Assembly: GCA_023078555.1 (NCBI GenBank)
Contig: CM041199.1
Location: 3,220,513 to 3,284,512, forward strand
Direction: 5' to 3'
Length of the DNA stretch: 64,000 bases
Source: Ulva prolifera
Taxonomy: Eukaryota > Chlorophyta > Ulvophyceae > Ulvales > Ulvaceae
Shown here: positions 47,163 to 57,800 of the stretch, piece by piece
How the letters are laid out: each line of letters opens with the position of its first letter
Position numbering within the stretch: position 1 is the stretch's first letter
Translations under genes and position numbers: made by a program
The notes under the pieces: generated by a model
Seen by the model: the letters and a program-made list of their open reading frames with translations, nothing else
What the model was told of the DNA's origin: nothing
Databases searched by the model: none

Positions 47163-47792
47163 CACACATGCATGGTCTGCAGGCCATCCGGCCTGAGCGG
47201 TGGGGTGCCCCTTGGGCGCCCCGTCCGCTTGATGCCACCGACCTGTGGCCTCTGACTCCAGCTGGGCCGGGTCCGATGGGTGTGCGGGATGCCTTCGTTG
47301 GCATGTGCGGGGACTGCGGAACGGCTTGGGCGATGCATTGTCCTAGGTGTGGTGCGGCATGGGCCGGCGGGGCTGCGCGGCGGTGTGCCGGGCTGGCGTG
47401 GTATGCTGTGGCTTGGTGGGGTGGGGGTGGGTCTTGGGGCCGGGGCGGCCCCCGGCAATCGGGCGGCCATGATGGGCCTCAGGCAGCAGTGTGTTAGGTT
47501 TGGCCCTGTCGTACGGCGGCGCGTTGTGGTGCTGGTGGTTGTGATGTTGTGTGTCGGCCGTGGGGTTTGTGCGTGCGCGTGTGTGGGTTTGGGTTTGTGG
47601 GTGTGTGGGTCTGTGCGTGTGTGTGCTGGTGTGTGGGTGTGTGCTTGGCGGTCTGCGGATCTGTGTCACTTCCTACGCCGGTGATGGGTGAGATGTTCGT
47701 GGGTGTCTTGGTGTTTGCTTCGTCTGCTTGCTCCTTTCGCGGTGCTGCCCGACTTGCTGCCTTTGTCCTTGTAACACACATGCATGGTCTGC
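47163..47792 (+). mobile_element. LINE-2 3' UTR copy, UTR-length, with 18-bp target duplication
   Basis: The element 47181-47774 (594 bp) starts AGGCCATCCGGCCTGAGCGG, where TGA corresponds to the stop codon of the LINE-2 ORF (GHPA then stop), and ends CTTTGTCCTTGTAA. CACACATGCATGGTCTGC flanks it perfectly at 47163-47180 and 47775-47792. It thus consists of the whole 3' UTR and almost nothing else. Confidence 0.9.
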
Positions 47793-47857
47793 TTGCTTCT
47801 TTCGTGGTGCTGCCCGCCTTGCCGGCTTTATCTTTGTAACACACATGCATGGTATGC
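47775..47857 (+). mobile_element. LINE-2 tail micro-insertion at the same target
   Basis: The insert 47793-47839 (47 bp, ...GGCTTTATCTTTGTAA) lies between the second and a third copy of the 18-bp site (47840-47857, one mismatch). Two insertions in the same orientation therefore used one target sequence. Confidence 0.85.
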
Positions 47858-47930
47858 TCGCGGGATGTCCGGATGCACACCTATTACTACTGTATCAGAT
47901 AAGTTCTCCTGCAGGAGGACATGCCTGATG

Positions 47931-48018
47931 CACTCATGGGGTCATGCTTCTTTCGCGGTGCTGCCCGCCTTAAGGCCTTAATTAATTGCTGCCTTTGTCC
48001 TTGTAACATTCATGGGGT
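47931..48018 (+). mobile_element. LINE-2 tail insertion, 64 bp, with internal AT insert
   Basis: The insert 47943-48006 ends GCCTTTGTCCTTGTAA. Flanks CACTCATGGGGT and CATTCATGGGGT match at 11 of 12. The stretch AAGGCCTTAATTAATTGC inside it is absent from other copies. Confidence 0.8.
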
Positions 48019-48710
48019 ATGTATGCTGGACCAGCATCTCAATGCTGGGTTCGCGTCGGCAGGTCCCCACGGTGGTCGGCAACTGGCAGCCGTGGCGTCT
48101 CCGGCGGGAACTGCTGATGGTACCACATCTTGACATCCGTCACCATCCAGGAGCCTGGGGTACGCCAATATGAGTGAGGTCGATGTGGGGCTTTGGTGGG
48201 GTTGGGTCGGGGTTCAGTTCGGGGTGCATGCGTTGAATCATCAATAATTGTTGACCATGAACATCCCGCGACCGGCGGCAGCCCGGGCCAGGCCGGGGCC
48301 GGGCCGGGCGTTTTTGGAGCGTGACCAAGCAGTACAGTACAGTCAGCAGCATCGCCATGTGTGACAAGGCTGCAGCTGTGCCCGTGTGCTGCGTGTAGAG
48401 ACCGGTGCCGCCGTGGCATATGTCTCCACACCGGCCACTCTGTGAGCGCGTGGGGTATGTATCACATGTTGCATGACATACAGAACTGCAAGCACATGCG
48501 GACTCGAATGGGAGGGGGAGGGCGCTGGGGTGCTACAGGTCGGGGGCGCTTGGGTATACGTACGTACGGCCGTGCACATGCAACAGCGTGGCCGTCAGCA
48601 CCATGGCTGTGCCTGCATTGCAGCTACAGCACTGGAGGTAGCTGTAGCATGGCAGCTACAGTAGCCACAGCATGTGGAGCTTACCTTGGCTTGATCTGTA
48701 TCTGTGGCAG
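48019..48710. other. No gene supported
   Basis: Open frames here lack recognisable domains or splice partners. Confidence 0.4.
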
Positions 48711-48800
48711 TCCAGTGACATGGCCGCGATACCACTGGATCCTTAAGCTTGCACGTCGCAACGAGCAACGATCCAGTGGTATCGCAGCCATCTCACTGGA
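48711..48800. repeat. 90-bp foldback element, 30-bp arms
   Basis: Arms 48711-48740 and 48771-48800 are reverse complements at 28 of 30 positions, with a 30-base loop. Each arm is itself a TCCAGTG...CACTGGA hairpin like that at 39.2 kb. No target duplication identified. Confidence 0.85.
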
Positions 48801-48879
48801 GTACCACAGTATCGTGTGGTGTGGGCGCTCAATGCCTGCACTGCGGTGCACTCTGCTTCTCTGACGTTGAGGCGGTCTT

Positions 48880-49145
48880 ACAAGTTGGTCCAATGGGTTG
48901 AGGACAGAGTAAAAGCTACCACCTGCGTTTCAGGAGGTCGTGGGTTCGATTATGCGTGCGCTTTGGGGAATCGAAACGGCCGTACGTGACCACCTTGCTT
49001 AGCACAGGAGGAGGCCCTGTGCGTTGCATACGGTCGTCTGAGGGGGTTTTCCAGGTGGTTTACCCCTTCGGCATATGTGGTCCCGTTAACTCGGAGTTGT
49101 CAATGTCCAATAGGATACGGCTCGGTATATTCAGATTTACTTGAC
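48880..49145 (+). mobile_element. tRNA-headed SINE-like repeat
   Basis: TTGGTCCAATGGGTTGAGGA resembles a pol III A box with D arm, and GTGGGTTCGATT about 50 bases on is a perfect B-box core. The spacing fits a tRNA-derived head. A non-tRNA body follows to TCAGATTTACTTGACTTTAC. A similar 3' end (GATTTACTTTACTTGACTT) is at 18246. It abuts an antisense LINE-2 tail at 49148. It is not called as a functional tRNA because no acceptor stem closes. Confidence 0.5.
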
Positions 49146-49147
49146 TT

Positions 49148-49184
49148 TACAAGGATAAAGGCCGCGAGGCAGGCAGCACCGTGA
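49148..49184 (-). mobile_element. LINE-2 tail fragment, antisense
   Basis: TTACAAGGATAAAGGCCGCG and the following GGCAGGCAGCACCG are the reverse of the family tail. No target duplication resolved. Confidence 0.65.
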
Positions 49185-49504
49185 AACCAGCATCAAGATG
49201 CGTCGAAAGAACATGGCCACCAAACCGACTTTGACCGTGTGACCACGCGCACCCCGTGGCGGCCCGGGCTGACCTCATTTGAGGCTCCCAGAAATCTTTT
49301 CCAAAAGCAAGCACACAAAAACTTCAAATGAATGCCGCGAACATCGCAACATGGCCACTGCACCTTCCTGGTTTCACACACGTGCACGCGCGGTGCCACT
49401 GCGATTGCAGGAAATGTGACATTCAGCCGGACGCCCGGCGCACACTTGTGCTTGGGAGTCACAAGTGCTGCTTCCGTGCGCACTGTAGCATGTTGGTGTT
49501 TCTT

Positions 49505-49563
49505 TTTTTGCGCTGCTGTTGTTTCTGCAGTGCCACCCACCTGGCCTGCTTTGCCTCTGTAAC
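49505..49563 (+). mobile_element. Diverged LINE-2 tail fragment
   Basis: GCGCTGCTGTTG...CCTGGCCTGCTTTGCCTCTGTAACAC parallels the GGTGCTGCCCGCCTTGCTGCC...TTGTAACAC tail with several changes. Confidence 0.5.
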
Positions 49564-49766
49564 ACGCAAGAATATGCCCGTGCACACTGTACGTGAGCAC
49601 ATTGAATACATGTTTACACAATATGTTGCACAGCGTTCCGACGGTGCGACCTGCTAGCTACTCTGGCTGTGCTTTTTCGAGAAGTGGCCTTCGAATTCGC
49701 ACCAGAGTATCCCTCAGTTAACTTTCGAAGGCGAATTCGCTCTGGTCACCATGCTGCACGGTGCAG

Positions 49767-51164
49767 GCACTCGTAGCGATATCCACAGCGGTGTGGCGTA
49801 ACTATCTGGACTACCACATCGAAAACGAGCGCCATTGGGGTGAAGTCATGCTGGGACAGATGCTTACACCGGCCTACAGGGCCGCCGCGGCGATGCAGCT
49901 AGCGGTGCTGGTCCCGTGGCCAGCTCTCATGTGCGTTGTGGCTTGGAGGGGCCCCGCCAGGAGAAGGCGGTCAGAGGCAGCCTTCAAGGCACACTGCCTG
50001 GCGGCGCTGATCGGCGGCATACTCACGTCAGGACTGCTCATGCTCCTCATGGTCACACTGCTCCACCACACTAATGCAAATCTAGGTATGTGCCACTCTA
50101 GGCCTGCTGCTCAGGTCACCTGCTCCACGCGGGGCGTGCGGCCGCAGGTTTCAGGACCGGTGGCATGCATATGGGGTGTTGCTCGGACGTAGCAACCGTG
50201 TGGATTTGGGTTTCAGTGAGCGTGCCAGCCAAAGCTACACACCATATGTTGGGTCATCGGGTCTGCCCGATCCGAATCTTTCAAATAAGTTATGTCTAAC
50301 TTCTGCAGGGCAGCCCTGGATATGCTGCAATGCAGCTGTGGAGCTGCAGGAGCCCAATATGGAGAGGCCCCTATATATGCTGCCGTACTGTGCATTTCTG
50401 TTGTGGCGTGCTTCGGACATGTGTTTGTGAGATGCCGCATTTGCGTCAATACTGGTTTGCCGGGTGCAGTGCCGTTGTTATTCAATTGCGCCCGATCTCG
50501 CTTCTGTCGTGATGAACAGGATGCGTTACCAAACAGTCGCGACTGCATGCTCACTGAGCATGGCAGCTGAGGTACCAAAACACGGGTACAACGGCGGCAA
50601 CTCGGAGCACCGCACACGCACGCATGGCGCCGCCTAGTGGCCACCAGTGCCGATCACCACCTGGTCATGCGATTGTATGATCTGTACATGTGTGCTCTCG
50701 ACTTGAATTACATGTTTGCACGCCATTCAGGTGCAAACCAATACGCCACTGAGGGTCTGGAGGATTACTTCATGAGAGTGATGGTTATGTACGCAGCCTT
50801 TGGCGTGGCTTCCGCGATCCTGGCTATGGTGGCGGGTGTCCGCTCTGCGTGGACTCTGAGGAAGGTTGGGCATGATGTTCAGCAGGCAAAGGAGAGGTTT
50901 CTCGGGAACACGCTGCTTGTAGTCCTGGGCTGTCTGTGGTTGTTCAATGTGGTGCGCATAACCTCTCCCTGGTTCAGTCTGTTTCTCGTCATGTATGCGA
51001 ACGCACTCGTGGTTACTGCGCGGTCACGGAATGATCGATACCAATCCAAGGGAGAAGTGCCCATGCCAGTGGCTCCGGGGGGGGGGGGGGGGGGGGCCCC
51101 GGAGGACCCCCCGGGGGGTCCCTGGGCAGGGCCCCACCGCCTGGCTGTGCGCGTAGTAGAGTAG
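49767..51164 (+). CDS. Membrane protein, family 3, gene D (two 3' exons)
   Basis: Exons 49767-50085 (319) and 50731-51164 (434, TAG stop). They join in frame to 250 residues; the GGTGCAG acceptor at 49766 shows that an earlier exon exists. Predicted spans include AAAAMQLAVLVPWPALMCVV, CLAALIGGILTSGLLMLLMV, VMVMYAAFGVASAILAMVAG and TLLVVLGCLWLFNVV. Between spans 1 and 2 is a basic loop (RRRR). The C-terminus carries a Gly run encoded by a poly-G tract (51079-51096), then a Pro/Gly-rich end. Gene E follows 330 bases downstream with the same exon phases. The family was not recognised; function unknown. Confidence 0.65.
51079..51096 (+). repeat. Poly-G tract inside gene D
   Basis: About 18 G residues code for glycine. 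Length change would shift the last 20 or so codons. Confidence 0.85.
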
Positions 51165-51496
51165 TCTGTCACTGGACAGGGGAGAGATGCTCTGCGGGCA
51201 TGGCAGCTGCCTAGAGTGCAGAGACCGAAGTGTCAGTGTCACGGTGTGGATCAGCATGCATGCACTCAGTTGCCATCAGACTTCGTACGCGATTTGCGCT
51301 CAGCGGTCAGCCCCCATGGTGCCCAATGGCCAGGGGCATCAACATCAGCACTCGAGCGGAGGAACCACATCAATGCTTCCCATGTTGTGCGAGATCACTG
51401 GGACTGGTCTGCATGCATAAGCAAGAATAAAGCCCTCTGGGCGCATCCGTGTCCGGTCTCTAGCTCGCCTTTGCGAAAGCACCTGCCGCTGTGTAG

Positions 51497-52485
51497 GCAT
51501 TGATGATCGTGTCCATAGTCGTGTGGAAGACATTCCTGGATCAGCATTTGAGACCTGGTAGCTGGGATGACGATTTCGGCAGGGTGGCCGCTGCCGCCTA
51601 CCAGTACACTGTAGCCACTCAGGCGGCAGTGATGCTTCTGTGGCCAGGCATCACGTGCGCATTGCCGTGGAGGAGCAGAGCCACGTGGCGGACAGATGCC
51701 TTTCAAGCGCACTGCAATGGCGTCCTCACCAGCGGCATGCTGGCATCAGGGCTGCTGGCGATCCTTGTGGCCACTTTTATCCGTCAAATGGACATCAATG
51801 ATGGTGCGTGCAGTACCTGAGAGTTACATGATGTGACTTCAATTATGTGTCTTTGATGATCTGCTCCCACCTGCAGTGAACTGGTTACAAGCTTGTAACC
51901 AGGTGTAGAAAGTACACACATGCATGCTGCAGCCACGGGGACATTGACGTGCACATGCATGTCTGCTACGACCGCTGCTGCTACTAGTTCCTATCGCGTG
52001 ACTCAGCTGGTGTATGATTTGCAGATGGAGAAGGTGTGCTGTTCAGTAAAGCAAAGGGAGACTACTACCTGCGAGTGGTCCGCACATGGGAGGCCTTCGG
52101 CTACGTTTCTGTGATATCTGCAGTACTGCTAGGCCTGTCTGCTGCGTGGCTGGTGGGACAACAATCTGCAGATATCGATGAAGGCGCCTGTGGATACTAT
52201 GCGGGAGTGCGTGCACCCAGCCAAGAGGGCCCACAGCTGCCAGACCAGCTGCATCTGCAGCCCCAGCCGCATTACGGTACCGCGGCGAGCCAAGTGGCTG
52301 CAGGCGGTCTGAGTGGCGGCCACATGCATGCACCAATGTACGTGGGGCCTCACATGCATATGGTAGCTCAGCATCCGCCTGCGGTGGTGCATGGCACACC
52401 ACCTCCCCTGCATGCAGGGCAAGCCGTGTTGCAGACAGCCGGCTCTCCACAAACAGGCATCAGAGATGTGCAGACCCAGGTGTAA
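51497..52485 (+). CDS. Membrane protein, family 3, gene E (two 3' exons)
   Basis: Exons 51497-51803 (307, donor GTGCGT) and 52025-52485 (461, TAA stop) join to 255 residues. The first exon starts at a TGTAG acceptor with Ala-Leu, as in D, and aligns through VVWKTFLDQH, LLWPGITCAL, DAFQAHCNGVL and ASGLLAILVATFI. The second exon starts GEGVLFSKAKGDYYLRVV and has one more span (VSVISAVLLGLSAAWLV). D's last span is missing; instead there is a soluble tail of about 100 residues rich in Gln, Pro, His and Met (GGHMHAPMYVGPHMHM). The His-Met run could bind copper or another metal, by inference only. The first exon or exons are not identified. Confidence 0.65.
51881..51902. repeat. Perfect 22-bp palindrome
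   Basis: CTGGTTACAAGCTTGTAACC plus AG, in the intron of gene E. Confidence 0.85.
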
Positions 52486-52597
52486 TTCGTCCGACGAGTA
52501 GAGTCTGCACTAGGACATCCAGGTATGGTTAATCTTGGCGAAGAATAAGTCCTCGAATGTTCCATTCTGGCTGAAAGGCGTTGGTGCACATCAATGA

Positions 52598-52678
52598 TGC
52601 CAGGATCTTCATTCTTTACTCCGGGGCTGTACATGTGTTTGTGCTACAATTGCCAGGATCTTCATTCTTTACTCCGCG
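52598..52678. repeat. Direct repeat next to the LINE-2 3' end
   Basis: CCAGGATCTTCATTCTTTAC plus CCGSGGCTG occurs near 52600 and 52652, 24 bases apart. It may be a leftover of a target duplication at the LINE-2 tail, but the middle piece carries no tail. Confidence 0.6.
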
Positions 52679-52679
52679 G

Positions 52680-54110
52680 CTGCAACTTGAAGGACGAAGT
52701 AAGCAAGGCAGGTAGCACCGCGAGCAACAACCAGGGGAACCGCACACCATGGTGTGCGGTTCCCGTGCACGCAACAAGCCACACACAGCACACATCAACA
52801 CACGCACGCAACGGCAGCACCCGCGCCGGCCACAGCCACGCAGCCACACATACGACCACCCACACACTGGCAGCAAGCCACCCAAGGCTCCCACCCAGCA
52901 CCCACAAGCACAACCACACGCCCACCCCCTCCCGCACCCGGCCCACCAGCCAGGCGCAGGAGCCCCGAAAGCTCATGCAGCAAAGGCCGCCGAGCACAGA
53001 AACAGCGAAACCCCAACAACGACCCCCGCCCCGGGGGGGCCCCCGCCCAGCCCTTGCACATCACCCCGTCCACCCACAAACACATACCCGCAACCCCCAA
53101 AGACCAGCCCAGTGTGCCCAAACCACCCGGCCGCGCCCCAATGGCGGGCCACACGCAGACCCTCGAGCTCGGGATGCCAGCGGTGGAGCGCGGTACGCCA
53201 GAGCCACCACTACGACAAAGCGGACGAGGCCGCGAGCGCACGCAGCGACGACCGCTCATCAGGCAGCCTGGGCGGGCGCGCAGCGCCGCTCAGGCCGGGT
53301 GGCCTGTGAGCGGCATGAGGTCATCGGACGGGAGTGCCAGCCCCGTCACAACTGCCTTGCCCGGATGGCGCGCCATCAGCGGGGCAGCGGCGTGCACCTG
53401 CCGAGCCGCCGCGCGGCACGCCGTCGTGGACAAGTCGCGCACCGCATTCTCTAAGAACAGCCGCAGAGAGGCTGCGCCCGAACCTGCAGCAACGTCAGCA
53501 AGCCGGTTCAGGAAGGCGAATGCGAACCCCCTCATATGCGCCCCGATCACCCGCAGCCGCACGCGCACAAAACGGAGCTCGAGCTGCCACCGCCAGCACA
53601 GCCAGGATGTTTCCACCTGAACGTCGGGGTGGGCCAGCCGCACAAAATACAGGGGGATGAGACACTCAACTCACACTCACACACCAGCGCGGCATACCGT
53701 CGCGACAACGCCGTCACCACCAAACGCGCCTGAGTGCGGCAAGCATGCCTGACTTGCTCACTGAAGCCACAGCAAATGCAGCGGCGTGCCATGGGTGCGC
53801 CCGGGCGTTCCAGCCACGGCAAAGACGGCTGCAGCCATGCTGGGGCGTGGCCCCCGGCGGAGTCGCGGCATCCGGCACCGGAGTCCGGCCATCTGGCCAG
53901 TGCGGGAGGAAGTGTTGCGGGGACGCGCCGGGCGGCCCGTCGCTCAGGCCAGCCAACCGCTGCTGCAGTGTCTGAGAGCTGCCTGTGTGAGCGCTGTTCT
54001 GGAAGAAATTTTCTCTTGCGATTGCGCGGGGGGTCCCGGGGGCCATGCAACCGCAGGAACTTCACACAGGCGCGGGCTTTCCCAGCTGACGCATTTGCTG
54101 AGCGTGTAAT
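52680..54110 (-). mobile_element. LINE-2, 5'-truncated and decayed 3' part
   Basis: Reading minus, the coding part is clearest at 53290-53500: LNRLADVAAGSGAASLRLFL, a basic stretch, MARHPGKAVV and DDLMPLTGHPA, then TGA. The first of these parallels VGQLGDVAAASGRISKGAFV near the C-terminus of LINE-1, so the two are related. Further upstream, to about 54.1 kb, frames change and stops appear; a Cys-rich piece (CICCGF) may be the remnant of the zinc knuckle. About 600 bases of C/A-rich (plus) UTR follow, ending GTCCTTCAAG instead of GTCCTTGTAA. The 5' limit is approximate. Confidence 0.65.
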
Positions 54111-54225
54111 CGGTTGAAGTCACCGATTGGCAATATTGAGGGAGCACCGTCAGCCCTAGTGCACCGTGGAGGCAGGTGTTGATGACGACGGGAAAACGTC
54201 ACCCTACACATGCGCACAGGTTTAC

Positions 54226-54298
54226 AGCGCGCGCGTGCCTCCGCCTTTACAAAAGAGTGAACGGGAGAAAACAAACACAGAAACCGCGCGCGCGTGCC
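54226..54298 (-). mobile_element. LINE-1 tail micro-insertion, 45 bp, with 14-bp duplication
   Basis: GCGCGCGCGTGCCT at 54226-54239 and 54285-54298 flanks CCGCCT plus TTACAAAAGAGTGAACGGGA and further tail sequence, the reverse of the LINE-1 3' end. Confidence 0.85.
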
Positions 54299-54538
54299 TT
54301 ATCTCGTATGAGTTTGAAGTCACACATCTCTGATCATGGGACACGCGATGGCGATGACGATCGAATGTGTGTGCGAATCTGGCTGCTGTTCGAGATGCGT
54401 GCCGGCGCCGCTCAAGTCTCGCTTTACCGACCCTGACGGATATTTAGAATACGTCTTCGATCTATCTCGAGATACGTACACAGCCTCGCCTCAACTTCCT
54501 CGTGAGGCACCTTCGATGTCGCGGGACCGAGCCTCCCC

Positions 54539-54594
54539 ACGACTCATTGGTTACAGGTTTGGTTACAAAAGAGTGAACGGGAACGACTCATTGG
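54539..54594 (-). mobile_element. LINE-1 tail micro-insertion, 32 bp, with 12-bp duplication
   Basis: ACGACTCATTGG at 54539-54550 and 54583-54594. The insert contains GGTTACAAAAGAGTGAACGG plus 12 extra bases (TTACAGGTTTGG) on the tail side. Confidence 0.8.
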
Positions 54595-54635
54595 TGGACT
54601 AGTACTCCGTCACAATTGTACATGTGTTGATTCTG

Positions 54636-54673
54636 CGCATGACCTGTTACAAAAGCGTGTTACCGCATGACCT
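54636..54673 (-). mobile_element. LINE-1-like 18-bp insertion with 10-bp duplication
   Basis: CGCATGACCT at 54636-54645 and 54664-54673 encloses only GTTACAAAAGCGTGTTAC. The first 13 bases match the LINE-1 end with one change. Smallest candidate retro-insertion in the window. Confidence 0.55.
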
Positions 54674-54812
54674 AGGTCACTTCGAGCGTTTGGCTTGCAT
54701 AAGAAGCCCTTCAAGTTAAGTTACAACAGGACTGCCTGGATTGTTCACTCTTCTGCAATATTTGCTTGAGGTGTGCCTGCCACTGATCGACTCGAGTCGG
54801 ACTCAGCATATA

Positions 54813-57800
54813 CATACACCTGCGCTCATTACAAAAGAGTGAACGGGAGAAAACAAACACTGAAACCGAATCTCATCCGAATCAAATGCAACATACACCC
54901 ACACACACACGAACACTACAACCGCACTCACAACTCAGTCCGGCAGGATCGCGTCCTCCAGGCCCGCATCATATCGCAACCCTTGCTCCCGAGAGATGAC
55001 AAGCCCAGACTTCCGATACATATCCGCATTGCCGCGCTGCAATGACACCGACAACACCCGCAGCGCCCACTGGACAAACGCGCCTTTGGAGATGCGCCCA
55101 CTGGCAGCGGCCACATCCCCCAACTGACCGACGAACCTCACGGCAGCCTTGCCCATGAAGCCACACGATTCGACCGCAAACGGAACAAACCGGAACGCGG
55201 CATGGTCAGGCACGTCCCGCCGGAAGCGGTCCCGCTTCCTGTCCTCCGCCCGCTCCGCCGTCGCACCCGTCTCCCGCGCCGCAGCGGCCACGTATGAGGC
55301 CGCCGGCGCATGCGTGACCACGACGTCCACGGCCGCCATCTCCAGGCGCGGCATGACCACGACGACGTCCCCGCGGCGATTCAGCTCAACACCCGCGCCC
55401 CTCGCGAGGGCACGGTAGAGCGGCTCCAGGGCAGACTGCAGTCCGGCGTAAGAGGCGACCAGGCGCAAGGCACGAGCCAGGTTATCATGGCGCATCTGGG
55501 TCTCCTTTGCCACCTTCTTGCAGACCATGGCGTGGTCTGGTTCGGCGGCAACACCTGCACTGCATTTGCACGGAGGGGGGGGGACGTCCGTCGGGACGCG
55601 GAATCGCAGGCGGTGCCACACCGCCAGGACAAACATGTCGTCGCCCATGGTGAGAACGCCGCCCGGCAGAGCGGAGAGGAAGGCGCCTGCAGGCCCCCCC
55701 GAAGCGCTCCTGAGCCACGCCGCTTCCCGCCTGCCGGCCGGCGTGTCGAGGTCGATGCCCTGTAGCACGAGTGAGGCCGCATGGTCCGCGACCGCGCGCC
55801 CCACCTCGCGCTGGGCCGCTAGCAGCTTGCCCGAGACGAACGCGTCCGGCAGGTCGCGGGCATCCGCCTCCCACCCCAGCAGCTCATGCAGCTCGTCGAA
55901 CAAGCCTTGCCAGCGCTGCAACAGACTGCCCCGGCTGTGGCCGCGGAGGGGGCGGAGCAGGTCCGGGCAGCCGGCGAGGTTGCGCTCAGCCGTGCCGGCC
56001 CCCGACAGGAAAGCCGCGTCAGCGACGCTGTCCACCAGCATCGTCAGTCCGAGCCCGCCATGCCTGACAGGGGACATCAGCCGGTAAGCAAGCCGCCGCG
56101 TCTCAGCGTCAGTGGCCGAGTTGTCAGACGCGGCAGCAGCATCCGCAACCTCAGGCGGCAGGCACAGGATTGCGGCGGCACCGCGCCACACAGCGGCCTC
56201 CGCCCTGCGCATGTGCGGCTCGAGCACGGCATACGGCACCGTCCGCATCAGGTGCGTCATGCGCACACTCAGGGACACACGCAGCAGGAGGAACTGCGCC
56301 TGCACTGAGAGCGGGATGCGCACGAGGGTCTCGACGAGGCCCTCGACCTCGCGCGCCCGCGCGTCCAGCACCTCGGCGACGTACTCCGGGGTGCCCAGCG
56401 GCGTGCCGACAGCCTTGAAGCCCGCGTGCAGATCCCGAATGCCGAGCTCTGCGGCCACGGCGGCCGCCGCCTCGGCGTCGGCGCTGTGGACGCCGCATTT
56501 TGCCGGGTTCACCTCAAGCCCAATGCTGCGCACGCCGTCAGCTTCCACGCACAGCCGCCGGAACACGGCAGCTCCAGCCGCGAGGTCGCCCGCAATGCTG
56601 ATGTCGTCCAGGTACGCCACCACAGGTGCGCCGGCGCCTGACGCGTCGACGCGCTCCAAGACAGGCTGCAGGGTCAACGCAAACAGGAGGGGGCCCAGGG
56701 GGTCACCTTGGCGGACGCCACGTTGGCAGAGGACCGGCTCGACGTCCTCCGGAGCGCCCGCGATGTGCAGCGGGGTCCCGGCGCCGTACGCCCACTGCGT
56801 GAAGGGCAGCAGCGCCGGGGCACGCTCCTTCACGGCAGCGAACATGGCCGCGCGGTCGATGCAGTTGAAGGCGTTCTTCATGTCGACCGAGAACACCGAA
56901 GCGCCCTCGGCCAGAGCAGAAGACAGGCCGTGCACGACTGTCTCGGTCCCGCCCCGTGTGCCAACGCCGACCTGCAGCGGCGCCAGGCTCTCTCCGATGT
57001 CGCGGCCGTACTCGCGCAGGGCGCACACTGCCGCGAACCGGTACCAGGTCTCCCCCACCGCGATCGGCCGCGTGCCACCGTCCGGCTTCTCCAGGCCGAT
57101 GAGGAGCCCGTCCAGCAGGAACGTCTCCCGTGGCAGCATGCCGGACAGCATGTGGTTGACGACCGCCAGCAGCGCGTCGGTGGCTGCGTCCGAGGATTGG
57201 CATGCTGCGCAGATCATCTCGAACGTCCAGCCGGACGGGCCGGCCGACGACCCCCGATGGTGTGCGCTCACGGCGGCCACCGCCGCCACCAGCGCCTCCC
57301 GTGTCAGGCACAGAGCGGGGACATCCGGGTTCGGCTCCAGAGGGACCGGCGGATCTGCTGGCGGGAACAATGCGCGCAGACCGGCTTGGACCTCCGGGGA
57401 CCGTGCATCTGCGGGCTTGCCATCCTGCAATCCGCGGCCAGCTTTGTGAATGGAGCGCTTGATGCGAAAGCATCTGTCGATGTGTTGCGCCCGCAGCTGA
57501 TCTGCAGACATGGGAGCTTTGCGCCTCCCGGGCCAGCGGCCGGGCGGCGTTTCCTCCCACATCTCCACGGGCAGCCCGAGGGCGTAGTCGCGGCACCGCC
57601 CTGCCGCCGCTTTCCCAGAGCGCCGCCCCCTGCTGTACGCTAGCAGGCGCATGGGCAGGCGCATGAGCTCCTCGAAAGCGGCAACAACCTCCTCTCGCGC
57701 GCTGTCGCCGCGCGCATGCGTGCACGCGTCGGCCACCAGCTCCCACACCCTGGTGCACGACTCGGCCCACCCCAGCCGGGCGGCTGGGGGGACATGCTGC

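Noticed and set aside
52594-53620. Plus-strand frames of 286-288 codons
   Set aside because: They are antisense to the LINE-2 3' end; the minus strand carries the conserved DDLMPLTGHPA end.
56112-57643. Long plus-strand frames (445 and 311 codons) opposite LINE-1
   Set aside because: They lie antisense to the RT ORF in GC-rich codons, lack domain structure and stop where the codon pattern changes.
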